A stretch of 64,000 nt of DNA. Source: Streptomyces antimycoticus. GTDB lineage: Bacteria; Actinomycetota; Actinomycetes; Streptomycetales; Streptomycetaceae. Of the stretch, positions 56,547 to 64,000 are shown piece by piece. The translations under genes were made by a program, and so were the position numbers. The DNA is taken from the NCBI RefSeq assembly GCF_005405925.1, contig NZ_BJHV01000001.1, positions 10,540,001 through 10,604,000 on the forward strand, read 5' to 3'. Every line of letters begins with the position of its first letter. Position 1 is the first letter of the stretch. The notes under the pieces were generated by a model that was not told the DNA's origin, made no database searches, and saw nothing but the letters and a program-made list of their open reading frames with translations.

Positions 56547-57459
56547 TCAGTCTCCGTCCGGTGTCAGATGGTCACGGAAGAAGGCGGTGGACGCGGTCGA
56601 TGCTGGGGCGAATTCGGTGGTGTACGGGGCGAAGTGCCCGCCGGGGATCCTCGCCAGCTGCTTCGGTTCCAGCGCGCGGTTGTAGGCGGTGAGCCCGGTG
56701 TCGGTGAGCGTGACGGTGTCCTGCTCTCCGACGATCATCAGCAGTGGGGTGGGGGAGACGCGGTCGATGAGAACGCCCGGCTCGTATATGCGTGCCTTGT
56801 GGGTGGAGCGGACGGTGACGCTGTTGTCCCAGCGCGTTCCTTCGGGGAGTTCCTGGAGGTAGAAGTCGACGGCGTCCTGGGCGCGGTACGAGGCGGCGAC
56901 GGCCGGGTCGGCGCTGACCAAGGCCTGGGTACGCGGGCCTCGCCAGCCAGCTGGGCACGCTCGTCGGCGTCGAGGACGGCATCCAGCGCGGCGATGTTGT
57001 CAGGGGTGACACGACGCCTGGACTGCTCGAAGCCGCTGATGGTGGGCACCTGGGCGACGACCGCCTTCAGACGGCGGTCGGTGGCCCCGAGCACGATCGC
57101 GTGTCCACCGGCATAGCTGGAGCCCCACAGGCCGATCCGGTCGGCGTCGACTTCGGGACGCGATTCCAGATAGGTGATGGCGCGCCGCCAGTCCTCGATC
57201 TGCCTCCAGGGGTCGATGTCCTGGCGCGGGGTGCCGTCGCTGGCACCGAAGGTGCGGTGGTCGTGGACCAGAGCGACGAAACCGGCCTCGGCGAACGTGG
57301 CGGCGAGGCGGAGGAGCGCCATTTCCTTCACCGCGCCGTACCCATGGGCCATAGTGATCGACGGGTGCCTGCGGGGTCGGTTGGGAACGTACAGCATCCC
57401 GCGCAGGACACGCCGTCGGGCGCCGCGAACTCGATGTCGCGGTGAGTGGACTGGCTCAT
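56547..57459 (-). pseudogene. Alpha/beta hydrolase (dienelactone-hydrolase-like), two one-base frameshifts
   Basis: ATG 57459 follows GGGGAAGCAGCC and starts MSQSTHRDIEFAAPDGVSCA. After a slip at CCC 57398-57400 comes MLYVPNRPRRHPSITMAHGY (oxyanion region), HDHRTFGASDG, and the nucleophile elbow GLWGSSYAGG. After a second slip near 56938 come LLMIVGEQDTVTLTDTG (acid Asp) and ARIPGGHFAPYTTEF (His). One added base at each point restores an intact serine hydrolase of about 304 residues, so sequencing error is likely and the gene may be functional. Substrate unknown. Confidence 0.8.
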
Positions 57460-57649
57460 GGCTGCTTCCCCTGAGTACGGTGGGCGGTCCGAGTGGGGAC
57501 CAGCCTGCCCGTTCACACGGTGTGTGACGTCGCCGCCGCCGTGCTGTTCACCCTCCCGGCGGTCCCCGGGTATCGACCGTGAGGAGGACGCGGCGGACGC
57601 TGTCCAGGTCGGCGAGCAGGCTCGGGATGGGGCCAGTGTGAGACAACGC

Positions 57650-57678
57650 CGGCTCCCCTCCGCCCACGCGGAGAGGAC
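57650..57678. repeat. Solitary CRISPR-type repeat
   Basis: The 29 bases share with the repeat at 43862 the start CGGCTC/CGGTTC, the stem CCTCCGC...GCGGAG and the end GAGAGGAC. No second copy lies 61 nt away on either side. It is either a leftover of an array or a spread copy. Confidence 0.5.
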
Positions 57679-57779
57679 CGCCCCAGCCCAGGAACCGCCT
57701 GTTCGTCGCTCATCTGGACAGTTTTGAATTCTGCGGCGGTGGCTTCCTCCAATCAGGTGTCACCCTGTCGAGCGCAGTG

Positions 57780-58403
57780 TCATCGTCTCCTTGCCGTGCA
57801 GTGTCTGGCGCTCTCATCAGCGAGATCGCAGAGCTGGCGGATGAACTCGCGGTAGCTGTCGGGGGCGTCGTAGTCCTTGCTGGGTGGTCCAACGATCCAG
57901 TGCTGCCAGAGGCCGTCTGGGGTGAGGAACTGGGCTGCCTGGTCGGCACCGAGCCTGGTGTCGAGCAACAGGAGTGTGCCGAGGGCGGCTGCCTGGTCGT
58001 AGTAGAGGTCGGGTCGGGGCAGGTAGCGGTCGAGGTAAGCGACCAGCAGGTCGGCGTCGGCAGAGGTGCCGAAGGTGGCGAGGGCGACGCAGTAGGCCTG
58101 CCCTGCGTAGGGCCCTTGACTGGCGAGCAGGAGTTCGCCGAGGCGTCCGCGGAACTCGGTTCTGCCGGCAGCGGCGATGAGCCAGGCTGCCGTCTTGCGC
58201 TCGCGCCACCCTCCATCGAGCAGTATGCACAGTTCACGGGGGCTGATCTGACCGGCGGCCTCGCCCAGCATTCGCGTGAACTTGCCGCGTTCGCGCCCAG
58301 GCATGCCGAGAAGGCTGCCGCCGAGCTTGAGATACCGCCGATCGGGCGTGACGTAGCGGCGGATCAACTTGGGCAGCTCAGACTCTTCGTCAGCGTGACG
58401 CAT
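57780..58403 (-). CDS. DUF6000 family protein
   Basis: The protein has 207 residues, starting MRHADEESELPKLIRRYVTP. Landmarks are LKLGGSLLGMPGRERGKFTR, then ELCILLDGGWRERKTAAWLI and GPYAGQAYCVALATFGTSAD, and LPRPDLYYDQAAALGTLLLL, a HEAT-like helical pattern. The family is common in streptomycetes and has no known function. Single-gene unit. Confidence 0.82.
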   Translation of the reverse strand: MRHADEESELPKLIRRYVTPDRRYLKLGGSLLGMPGRERGKFTRMLGEAAGQISPRELCILLDGGWRERKTAAWLIAAAGRTEFRGRLGELLLASQGPYAGQAYCVALATFGTSADADLLVAYLDRYLPRPDLYYDQAAALGTLLLLDTRLGADQAAQFLTPDGLWQHWIVGPPSKDYDAPDSYREFIRQLCDLADESARHCTARRR

Positions 58404-59063
58404 GGCGGCATCCTGTCGTGGACGAGGCCGTCCGACCAGCGATCTGGCCAGTCCGGCAACTCAGCCGGTCGGCTCATCGTGGATTCGCCGAGGTCGTCAA
58501 GGAGAGTGCTGATGTGGTCGGCGATCCGCTGGTGGCGTTCGATCTCGCGATCTCAGCCGCGGTCCTGGGCGGTCGGCATCAGATGCCTATCGACACCCCG
58601 TGGGGACGGCTGGGGCACGTCGCGCTGACCGTTGCCGACGACCACCGCTGCGCTGTGGGCTGGCGACGTACATGCCCGCCTGCACGTCCTCTTGCGTCTC
58701 GCCGGACAGCTGGAACAGGCCGCTCCCTGGGGGAGCGGACCCCACCGTGTGGGCGGGCCGTCACGGCAACGCCTGACCGCGGCCCTCACCCTGGCACGAT
58801 GACCGCCCCCAGTAGAGGCCGCCTGAGAACGCGGCAACCCGCGGCGCGTGCGGACCGCGCGGGCAGCGCTCCAGACGCGCCCCACTCCTGCAGTGGGTGT
58901 GCCACGATCGTCCGGACCGGTGCAGACGGCCCGCAGATGGTGGAGTACTGAGGCGGTGGGCCGCCTGATCACTTGGGCCGCCATCACCCTCACGAACCGG
59001 TGGTTGACCCGGGGACGAAGAGCCTGAACCGCTTCTACCGCCATTCCGTTCAGCCGCCTGCTC
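58404..59063. other. Region with one possible gene fragment only
   Basis: A frame ending at TGA 58800-58802 reads LHVLLRLAGQLEQAAPWGSG, then RQRLTAALTLAR, and has a natural protein look, but it has no start and no recognised family. The rest holds nothing I can support. Confidence 0.35.
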
Positions 59064-59597
59064 CTACTCCCGCTCCAGTGCCGCGGCAGCTGCGCCAGCG
59101 AAGCGCCCGAACAGTCGCACGTATGCGTGCAGGATCTCTCCGAATTCGTCCCCGTTCTCCTTGCTGGCGGTCTCGGTCAGAGCGGTCAAGGCGGTGCTGA
59201 GTCTGCCCGCCATGACCCTGAGCTCCGTTGCGGCAACAGCAACCTTCGAGGGACCTTCCAAGTCGATCACGAATGCCGCCTGGCGCAGTTGCCGATGCCG
59301 GTCGAGGTGGGCGTTGAGAACGAGTGCCAGCTCTTCGGATGGGATGCCACTTGGATTCAGATGGATTTCGACCGCCGAGAGCTCATCGGAAACAGCCTGT
59401 GCCTGCTCGATGAAACTCAGATATGCGGCGCGTCGGGTGTCCCGGACAGCCTCACGACGCTGGGCGGACGTGACGGTATCCACTTGGATACGCGCGGCAT
59501 GGGCGTTGCCTCTACTGGTCAGCCAGCTCGCCAGGCAGCCGGCCACGATGGCCGTGACACCGGTGAGGCCGGCGACAAGTGACGAGTTGTCTGACAC
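59064..59597 (-). CDS. Membrane-anchored helical protein, unknown function
   Basis: The protein has 177 residues with one N-terminal membrane segment (LVAGLTGVTAIVAGCLASWL). A long helical cytoplasmic part follows (RREAVRDTRRAAYLSFIEQA, LNAHLDRHRQLRQAAFVIDL). It shares layout with the protein at 44195 (N-terminal anchor, then a 'xxYxxxIExAQxxxxxL' helix), so the window holds two members of one family. Function unknown. Confidence 0.7.
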   Translation of the reverse strand: MSDNSSLVAGLTGVTAIVAGCLASWLTSRGNAHAARIQVDTVTSAQRREAVRDTRRAAYLSFIEQAQAVSDELSAVEIHLNPSGIPSEELALVLNAHLDRHRQLRQAAFVIDLEGPSKVAVAATELRVMAGRLSTALTALTETASKENGDEFGEILHAYVRLFGRFAGAAAAALERE

Positions 59598-59733
59598 GTC
59601 GATGATTGTCTCCAGCCGATCTCACCGCGGCTACCGCTTCTGTCGCCTTGCGCACCTCAGGGCCCGCTCCGATAGAGACCACCAGACCGAATCCTGTGCC
59701 CACTACTGCGGAGCGGCTGGGTAGCATCCGGTC

Positions 59734-60066
59734 ATGGCTCAGAAAATTGTGACCGTTTATTCGGACGACCTCACTGGTACGGATTCGGACGAGGTCAGCA
59801 CACACAGGTTTTCTCTGAACGGCGTGGATTACGAAATCGACCTCACCCCGGAGAACTATGACAAATTGGACGCGGCGCTCCGGCCGTTCATCGAGAAGGG
59901 CCGGAAGCTGGGCCGGACGAAGGGGATGGGCCGGATGCGCAGGGGCGTCGCGGATGGCCCCAGTGCGGAAGAGGTTCGTGCGTGGGCTCGCGAGAACGGC
60001 TATGAGGTGAACGATCGCGGTCGTGTCCCCAAGAAGATCCGAGACGCGTTCGACGCCTCCCACTGA
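59734..60066 (+). CDS. lsr2: Lsr2-family nucleoid-associated protein
   Basis: The protein has 110 residues. The N-terminal dimerisation domain starts MAQKIVTVYSDDLTGTDSDE and contains YEIDLTPENYDKLDAALRPF. The C-terminal DNA-binding domain has AEEVRAWARENGYEVNDRGR, with the Arg-Gly-Arg clamp that enters AT-rich minor grooves, then VPKKIRDAF. Lsr2 coats and silences horizontally acquired DNA in actinobacteria. The genome probably has a core copy elsewhere, so this one beside foreign DNA may be a second, accessory paralogue. Confidence 0.95.
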   Translation: MAQKIVTVYSDDLTGTDSDEVSTHRFSLNGVDYEIDLTPENYDKLDAALRPFIEKGRKLGRTKGMGRMRRGVADGPSAEEVRAWARENGYEVNDRGRVPKKIRDAFDASH

Positions 60067-60736
60067 CCCTCGAACGATCGCTGGCCGGCCCAATGCCTGG
60101 AAGTCGAAGTACATGCGAAGGTCCCAGGCGTGCGCGGCCTGCGTGTTCCGGCTGGGAGGGTCACTTCCGCTCACGTGGAGAGCGTGCCACGACCGTGGCC
60201 GCCGCCTCCCGGGCAGCGGCGGATGGCATCGAGAAGCTGAGCCGGTGCGACCCCGGTCCCCGGCTCACCCTTCACTTCCTGGGCCCGTCGGCACCGTGAT
60301 CGCCGCCCAGATCATCGCCTTGGGTAGCCTGTCGGGCGAAATCGCCAACTCCGCCCGCGAGTTCGTCCCCGCCCAGTGCTCCGGCAACCCCTCGCTGCCC
60401 CCCGTCTACGCGTTCGCCCCTCCGGCCGGAGCGTTCGCCGCAATCGTGGTGATCAAGCGGATCGACGCCCCCGTCGGCACACGCAATGGCGACACTGTGT
60501 TCCGGTAGTGCCGCCGGGTCGGCGGGCGGTCAGAGATGCGTGCCCGTTTCGCCTGCGGCGGGGGAGTGGGCCGCCGTCGACCTCTCGGTGGGGGCGGGCC
60601 GGCCGGGCCACGTCTGCCGTGCGCCGCCGCCATCGCGTGCCTGAGAACCTCTCGGAGATTCCTCTCGGCTGGCGATGAGTTCCGTGGGGCGACGCGGTCT
60701 ATCCCTGTGAAAGGCCACAGACGAAGGAGACGGCCC
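60067..60736. other. Region with fragments only
   Basis: A degenerate CRISPR-type repeat lies at 60157-60185. A frame ending at 60508 reads AAQIIALGSLSGEIANSARE, then AGAFAAIVVIKRIDAPVG, possibly part of a membrane protein, without a start. Confidence 0.4.
60157..60185. repeat. Degenerate CRISPR-type repeat
   Basis: It aligns to the 43862 repeat over 29 positions with about seven mismatches (TCACTTCCGCTC, then GGAGAG). It could be chance in high-GC DNA; its value lies in the match with the two other sites. Confidence 0.3.
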
Positions 60737-61144
60737 GTGTACCAGCAGATGATCTTCGTAAACCTCGCGACGAACGACCTGGAGACCTCGAAGAAGTTCT
60801 TCACCGAGCTCGGCTACTCGCTCAACCCGCAGTTCACGACGGATGACTGCGCATGTGTGGTCATCAGCGAGACGATCGTCGCCATGCTGCTCACCAGAGA
60901 GCGCTACCAGGACTTCACCAACAAGGAGATCGCGGACTCCGCCAAGACCTCCGAGGTGCTTCTGTGCCTGAGCGCGGAGAGCCGCGCGAACGTCGACGAG
61001 CTGGTGGACAAGGCACTGGCCGCGGGCGGCACGCCCGCAGGAGAACCCCAGGACCACGGCTTCATGTACGGCCGGTCCTTCCAGGACCCCGATGGTCACA
61101 CTTGGGAAGTGGTGTGGATGGACCCGTCAGCTGTCCAGGGCTGA
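60737..61144 (+). CDS. VOC-family (glyoxalase-like) protein
   Basis: GTG 60737 follows AAGGAGACGGCCC; 135 residues. The double beta-alpha-beta fold is visible: YQQMIFVNLATNDLETSKKF, then FTTDDCACVVISETIVAMLL, and the second half ending MYGRSFQDPDGHTWEVVWMD. The metal ligands usual at DPDGH and the final Glu are there. The reaction is unknown; relatives include lactoylglutathione-lyase-like and antibiotic-resistance proteins. Confidence 0.9.
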   Translation: MYQQMIFVNLATNDLETSKKFFTELGYSLNPQFTTDDCACVVISETIVAMLLTRERYQDFTNKEIADSAKTSEVLLCLSAESRANVDELVDKALAAGGTPAGEPQDHGFMYGRSFQDPDGHTWEVVWMDPSAVQG

Positions 61145-61448
61145 GCTGCCACCGAGGCGCATACGAGGGCGCTCCGGCCACCACGGCGCGGCGGGGGCCG
61201 GACGCGCGCTGATGCTCGGGTCGACCGGTCGTACGACCTCGTACGGTCGGCCGGCCCAGGGTGGGGGGTTTCGCCGAGTGGCGGGCTCAGGTGGTGGCGA
61301 GGCCGGTCTTGAGGGCGGTGGTGAGGCGCACGATGCGCTCGGCCTGAAGGCGGGCGGCCTCACGGGTGGTCTGGTCGAGGGGTTTGCTGGCCTGAGACGA
61401 AGGCAAGTTGAAGGTGTCCCTGTCGACGTTCCGCCGCACCCCGGAAGC
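61145..61448. other. Intergenic, possibly the remains of a LysR DNA-binding domain
   Basis: No complete gene is seen. A short FRRTPEAG near 61427 might be the end of a LysR helix-turn-helix domain. Confidence 0.3.
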
Positions 61449-62200
61449 GGGGACGGCGGGTCTCCCAGCCGGCGACCGAGGCCGGGCAGGTCCTTCTCGA
61501 CACCGAGGCCGCGATCAGCGTGTCGATGAGTCGCGCTGCCACCGAGCTCGCGGCGCTCGCGGACGGAACTGGCGGCGAGGTGCGGCTCGGCGCGTTCATC
61601 TCGGCGGCAGCCTCCATCGTCCCTCCCGCGCTCGCACGCCTGCGTGCGACCCATCCGGCAGTTCAGATCACACTCCGCGAACTTGAGCAGCGCGAAACGC
61701 ATGCGCTGCTGTTCCGGGGGGAGATCGACCTGGCCATCACCTTCGACTACGAACACGCTCCCGGGCCAGTGCCCGCCGGGCTCATGCAAGAGCACCTCAT
61801 GGACGATCCGATCATGGTCGCCCTGCCCGTCGGCCATCCCCTGGCCGGAGCTGACAGTGTCACCCCAGCCGACCTGCCGTCGGACGCATGGATCAACACC
61901 GCGGTCGACTTCCGCGACTTGGCAGCGTCCCCCCTCGATGGCGACCGGGGAGGCGGGCCTCGTTTGGACTTCGACGGCATGGACTTCCGCACCGCGCTCA
62001 ATCTCGTCGCGGCGGGTCTCGGCGTCGCCCTGCTACCGAGGTTGTTGCTGCTGGACGCTCCGCCGAGCGTCGTGGTTCTGCCCATGCGGCAGCCGAGACT
62101 CGTCCGTCGTCTCTACACCTGCCGGCTCGACACGAGAGGCGTGACCGCATCGGTCAGACGGCTGGAGATGTACCTGAGGGAAGCAGCGGCGGACCTCTGA
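61449..62200 (+). pseudogene. LysR-family regulator lacking its DNA-binding domain
   Basis: The readable frame starts about SQPATEAGQVLLDTEAAISV, then LAALADGTGGEVRLGAF, which is the linker and first strand of the LysR effector domain. It runs intact to the end (ALARLRATHPAVQITLRELE, LVAAGLGVALLPRLLL, VRRLEMYLREAAADL). An ATG at 61520 could allow translation of 226 residues, but the helix-turn-helix that must precede it is not found. The protein, if made, could bind a ligand but not DNA. Confidence 0.75.
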
Positions 62201-62307
62201 AACACCAGCATTTTCGGGTTCACATGCAACTGTGAACAACGCAAGCGCGCGTGCACATGCGAGCAGTCAGTCCAAATGGGCGCCCCAGGGACCCGGCAAA
62301 GTCGTAT

Positions 62308-62988
62308 TCATGCGGCTTGAAGTAGCTTGAGTGTCCGCTGCGGGTCGCGGGCATGGTGGCGGTTGGCGGCGGCGATGTCCGCGTGGCCGGCCAGGCGCAG
62401 GATGCTGATGGCCAGGCTTCGCAACGATGCCATGAGCCGGGGCGCGTTTCCCGTTCTGACCAGAGATTTGTCCTCCTGGTAGGTGACGTCGCGGACCCAG
62501 TGGAGCTTGTTCTCGGTGTGCCCGTGGCGGCGGACCCAGGCGGCCAGGGTCTCCGGGCTGGCGCTGCGGTCGCTGGTGATCAGGTGGACGACCTCGACGG
62601 TCTTCTTGCCCTTCCTGACGACCGTGCGACGCAGCGCGACCTGGGCGGCGCCCTCGAACCCGATACGGGCTGGCGCGAGCGCCATCTTGATCGTGCGCCG
62701 GGCGAGGGCGAATGCGCGGCGGAAGGTGGATTCCTCCGCCGGGCCGCGGGCCGGTCCCAGCACGGCCAGGACCTCCGGGCCGGCATCGGCGGCCCACTGG
62801 CCGATCGCGGCGAACGACCTCGAGCCCGCGATCACCGCCGCGACCCCGGCGGGGAGCAGCCCGGCCAGCGAGTGCCGCCGCCCGCGCCCCTCGCGCGGGT
62901 CCGGAGACCTGGGCAAGAAGATCGAGAAGATGCTGGCATCGCGCATCGGGCATCGGGCATAGGCGGAAATGACATGGGTGCAGCTCAC
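62308..62988 (-). pseudogene. ISAs1-family transposase with the catalytic middle deleted
   Basis: The frame is open for 226 codons. The N-terminal part reads PDPREGRGRRHSLAGLLPAG, then AGSRSFAAIGQWAADAGPEV. It passes directly to the C-terminal part (KGKKTVEVVHLITSDRSASP, HTENKLHWVRDVTYQEDKSL, RLMASLRSLAISILRLAGHA). The segment with the first catalytic Asp residues (the 'xxDGKTLRGA' region) is missing. The join is in frame. It cannot transpose. Confidence 0.85.
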
Positions 62989-63084
62989 CTGAAGGGGCTT
63001 CCGGCCTGGGGCTTTACCTGATCTCGGGCGAACGGTGGCCTGGTCTTCTATCGTCGTGCTGGGGCTGTGGCTTAACGCTCGGAG

Positions 63085-63987
63085 TCAGTGGCGACGCTCC
63101 GTGGCAGAGGTATGTGCATCGATCGTGGACTGATGTGGCTGGTCGAGGACGGCGTCAGACTCGTCGGCGAGGCGGGTCAGGCGGGTTACCTCGGCCTCGG
63201 TCAGGTTCTCGGCGACTTCAGCCGCGGCGATGTTGGCGCGCAGGTGGCCCGGGTTCGCCGTGCCGGGGATGACGACCACGGCAGGGGAGCGGCGCAGCAG
63301 CCAGGCCAGCGCGACCTGGGCCGGTGCCGCGCCGAGGCGTTCCGCGGGAGCGGTCAGCTCCTCGTAGCTGGTGAGCCGTCCGGAGGCCAGCGGGAAGTAT
63401 GGGACGAACGTGATGCCCTGCGCTTCGCAGTCGGCGAGGACCCGGACGCCGCTGCGGTCGAGCAAGTTGAAACGGTTCTGCACGGCGGCGATCGGCGTGA
63501 TCCGCTGGGCACGGGCCAGCATCTCCGGGGATGCGCCGGACAGGCCGATGCGGCGGATCAGTCCCTGATCGCGCAGTTCGGCGAGCACGCCGAGCGAATC
63601 CTCCAAGGGCACCTGGCTCTGGGCTCCCGGGGTGTCGCCGTCGAGCCGCAGGTACGTTAGCTCGCTGGCTTCGGTTCCCACGTCGGTCAGCGCCTCGTGG
63701 ACCTGCCTGCGGACCGTGTCCGGATGGTCGGTGATGATCCAGGACCCGTCCGGTCCGCGTCCGGCGCCCACCTTGTTGCCGACGATCACCCCTTCGGGGA
63801 TCGGCCGCAGTGCCTCCCCGATCAGCTGGTTCACCGTACGCGGCCCGTAGGCGTTCGCGGTGTCGAAGAACGTCACTCCCAGCTCGACCGCCAGGCGGAG
63901 CACCTGCCGCGCACACTCGGGGTCGGCCGGTGGCCCCCACACATTCGGCCCGGCGAGCTGCATGGCGCCATATCCGACACGGTTCAC
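63085..63987 (-). CDS. Aldo/keto reductase
   Basis: The protein has 300 residues from GTG 63987 with GGGAGAAG before it; a longer form starting beyond the window edge cannot be excluded. The AKR catalytic set is complete: Asp and Tyr in VTFFDTANAYGPRTVNQLIG, Lys in EGVIVGNKVGAG, while the His region reads LTYLRLDGDTPGAQ (Arg-Leu-Asp in place of His). C-terminal PAVVVIPGTANPGHLRANIA binds NADPH. It reduces aldehydes or ketones; the substrate is unknown. It differs clearly from the dead AKR at 55405. Confidence 0.9.
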   Translation of the reverse strand: MNRVGYGAMQLAGPNVWGPPADPECARQVLRLAVELGVTFFDTANAYGPRTVNQLIGEALRPIPEGVIVGNKVGAGRGPDGSWIITDHPDTVRRQVHEALTDVGTEASELTYLRLDGDTPGAQSQVPLEDSLGVLAELRDQGLIRRIGLSGASPEMLARAQRITPIAAVQNRFNLLDRSGVRVLADCEAQGITFVPYFPLASGRLTSYEELTAPAERLGAAPAQVALAWLLRRSPAVVVIPGTANPGHLRANIAAAEVAENLTEAEVTRLTRLADESDAVLDQPHQSTIDAHTSATERRH

Positions 63988-64000
63988 TGGCTTCTCCCAA

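Noticed and set aside
1..64000. tRNA, rRNA or riboswitch genes
   Set aside because: I looked for tRNA-like cloverleaf ends and conserved rRNA stretches by eye and saw none; a covariance-model scan would be needed to exclude small RNAs.

Overview
The window is high-GC actinobacterial DNA and almost certainly comes from a Streptomyces or close relative. Indicators are the strong G/C bias at third codon positions, GTG starts, an Lsr2 nucleoid protein, an ALF-repeat secreted protein, DUF6000 and DUF2461 proteins, GAF/SpoIIE-type PP2C phosphatases, an ECF41 sigma factor, and a CUT1 sugar transporter without its own ATPase. The many relics, insertion sequences and orphan fragments suggest an accessory region, such as a chromosome arm.

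Layout. (1) 1-8.3 kb: the end of an amino-acid ABC transporter plus an FAD oxidoreductase; then a LacI-type regulator with two matching operators, an ADP-ribosylglycohydrolase, a Tat lipoprotein sugar-binding protein and two permeases in one operon. (2) 8.5-28.5 kb: a carbon and redox block with flavohaemoglobin Hmp, an RclC/YkgB-like membrane protein, class II fructose-bisphosphate aldolase, a FUSC-type transporter, and a run of pentose-phosphate genes (a gutted transketolase, then tal, pgi, gnd and zwf). An intact IS701-family element with a CTAG target duplication sits exactly at the pgi stop codon. Next come a truncated PP2C, a cupin lipoprotein, an NADP oxidoreductase with an ECF41 sigma factor, a type II NADH dehydrogenase and rpiB. 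(3) 28.6-42 kb: small secreted, regulatory and membrane genes mixed with decayed genes. (4) 42-52 kb: a foreign island. It holds a decayed type I-E-like CRISPR array, two NB-ARC relics, and a 4.5-kb Tn554-like element (two tyrosine recombinases plus a zinc-ribbon protein) lodged inside a Tn3-family transposase gene. Both halves of that transposase gene can still be read on the two sides. (5) 52-64 kb: a GAF-PP2C phosphatase, more relics (HAD hydrolase, IS5, aldo/keto reductase, LysR, ISAs1), an alpha/beta hydrolase, DUF6000, Lsr2, a VOC protein and a final aldo/keto reductase.

How it works together. The carbon block could supply NADPH and sugar phosphates (zwf, gnd, rpiB, tal, pgi, fba), with Hmp and the NADH dehydrogenase handling electrons and NO. 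The LacI operon is a self-contained uptake system for an unknown glycoside or nucleoside-like compound.

Caution on quality. At least a dozen genes are broken by the loss of a single base, usually in a short G or C run. This looks as much like under-called homopolymers as like true decay, so 'pseudogene' calls for frameshifted genes should be read with that in mind. Genes with internal deletions or in-frame stops are more likely to be truly dead.
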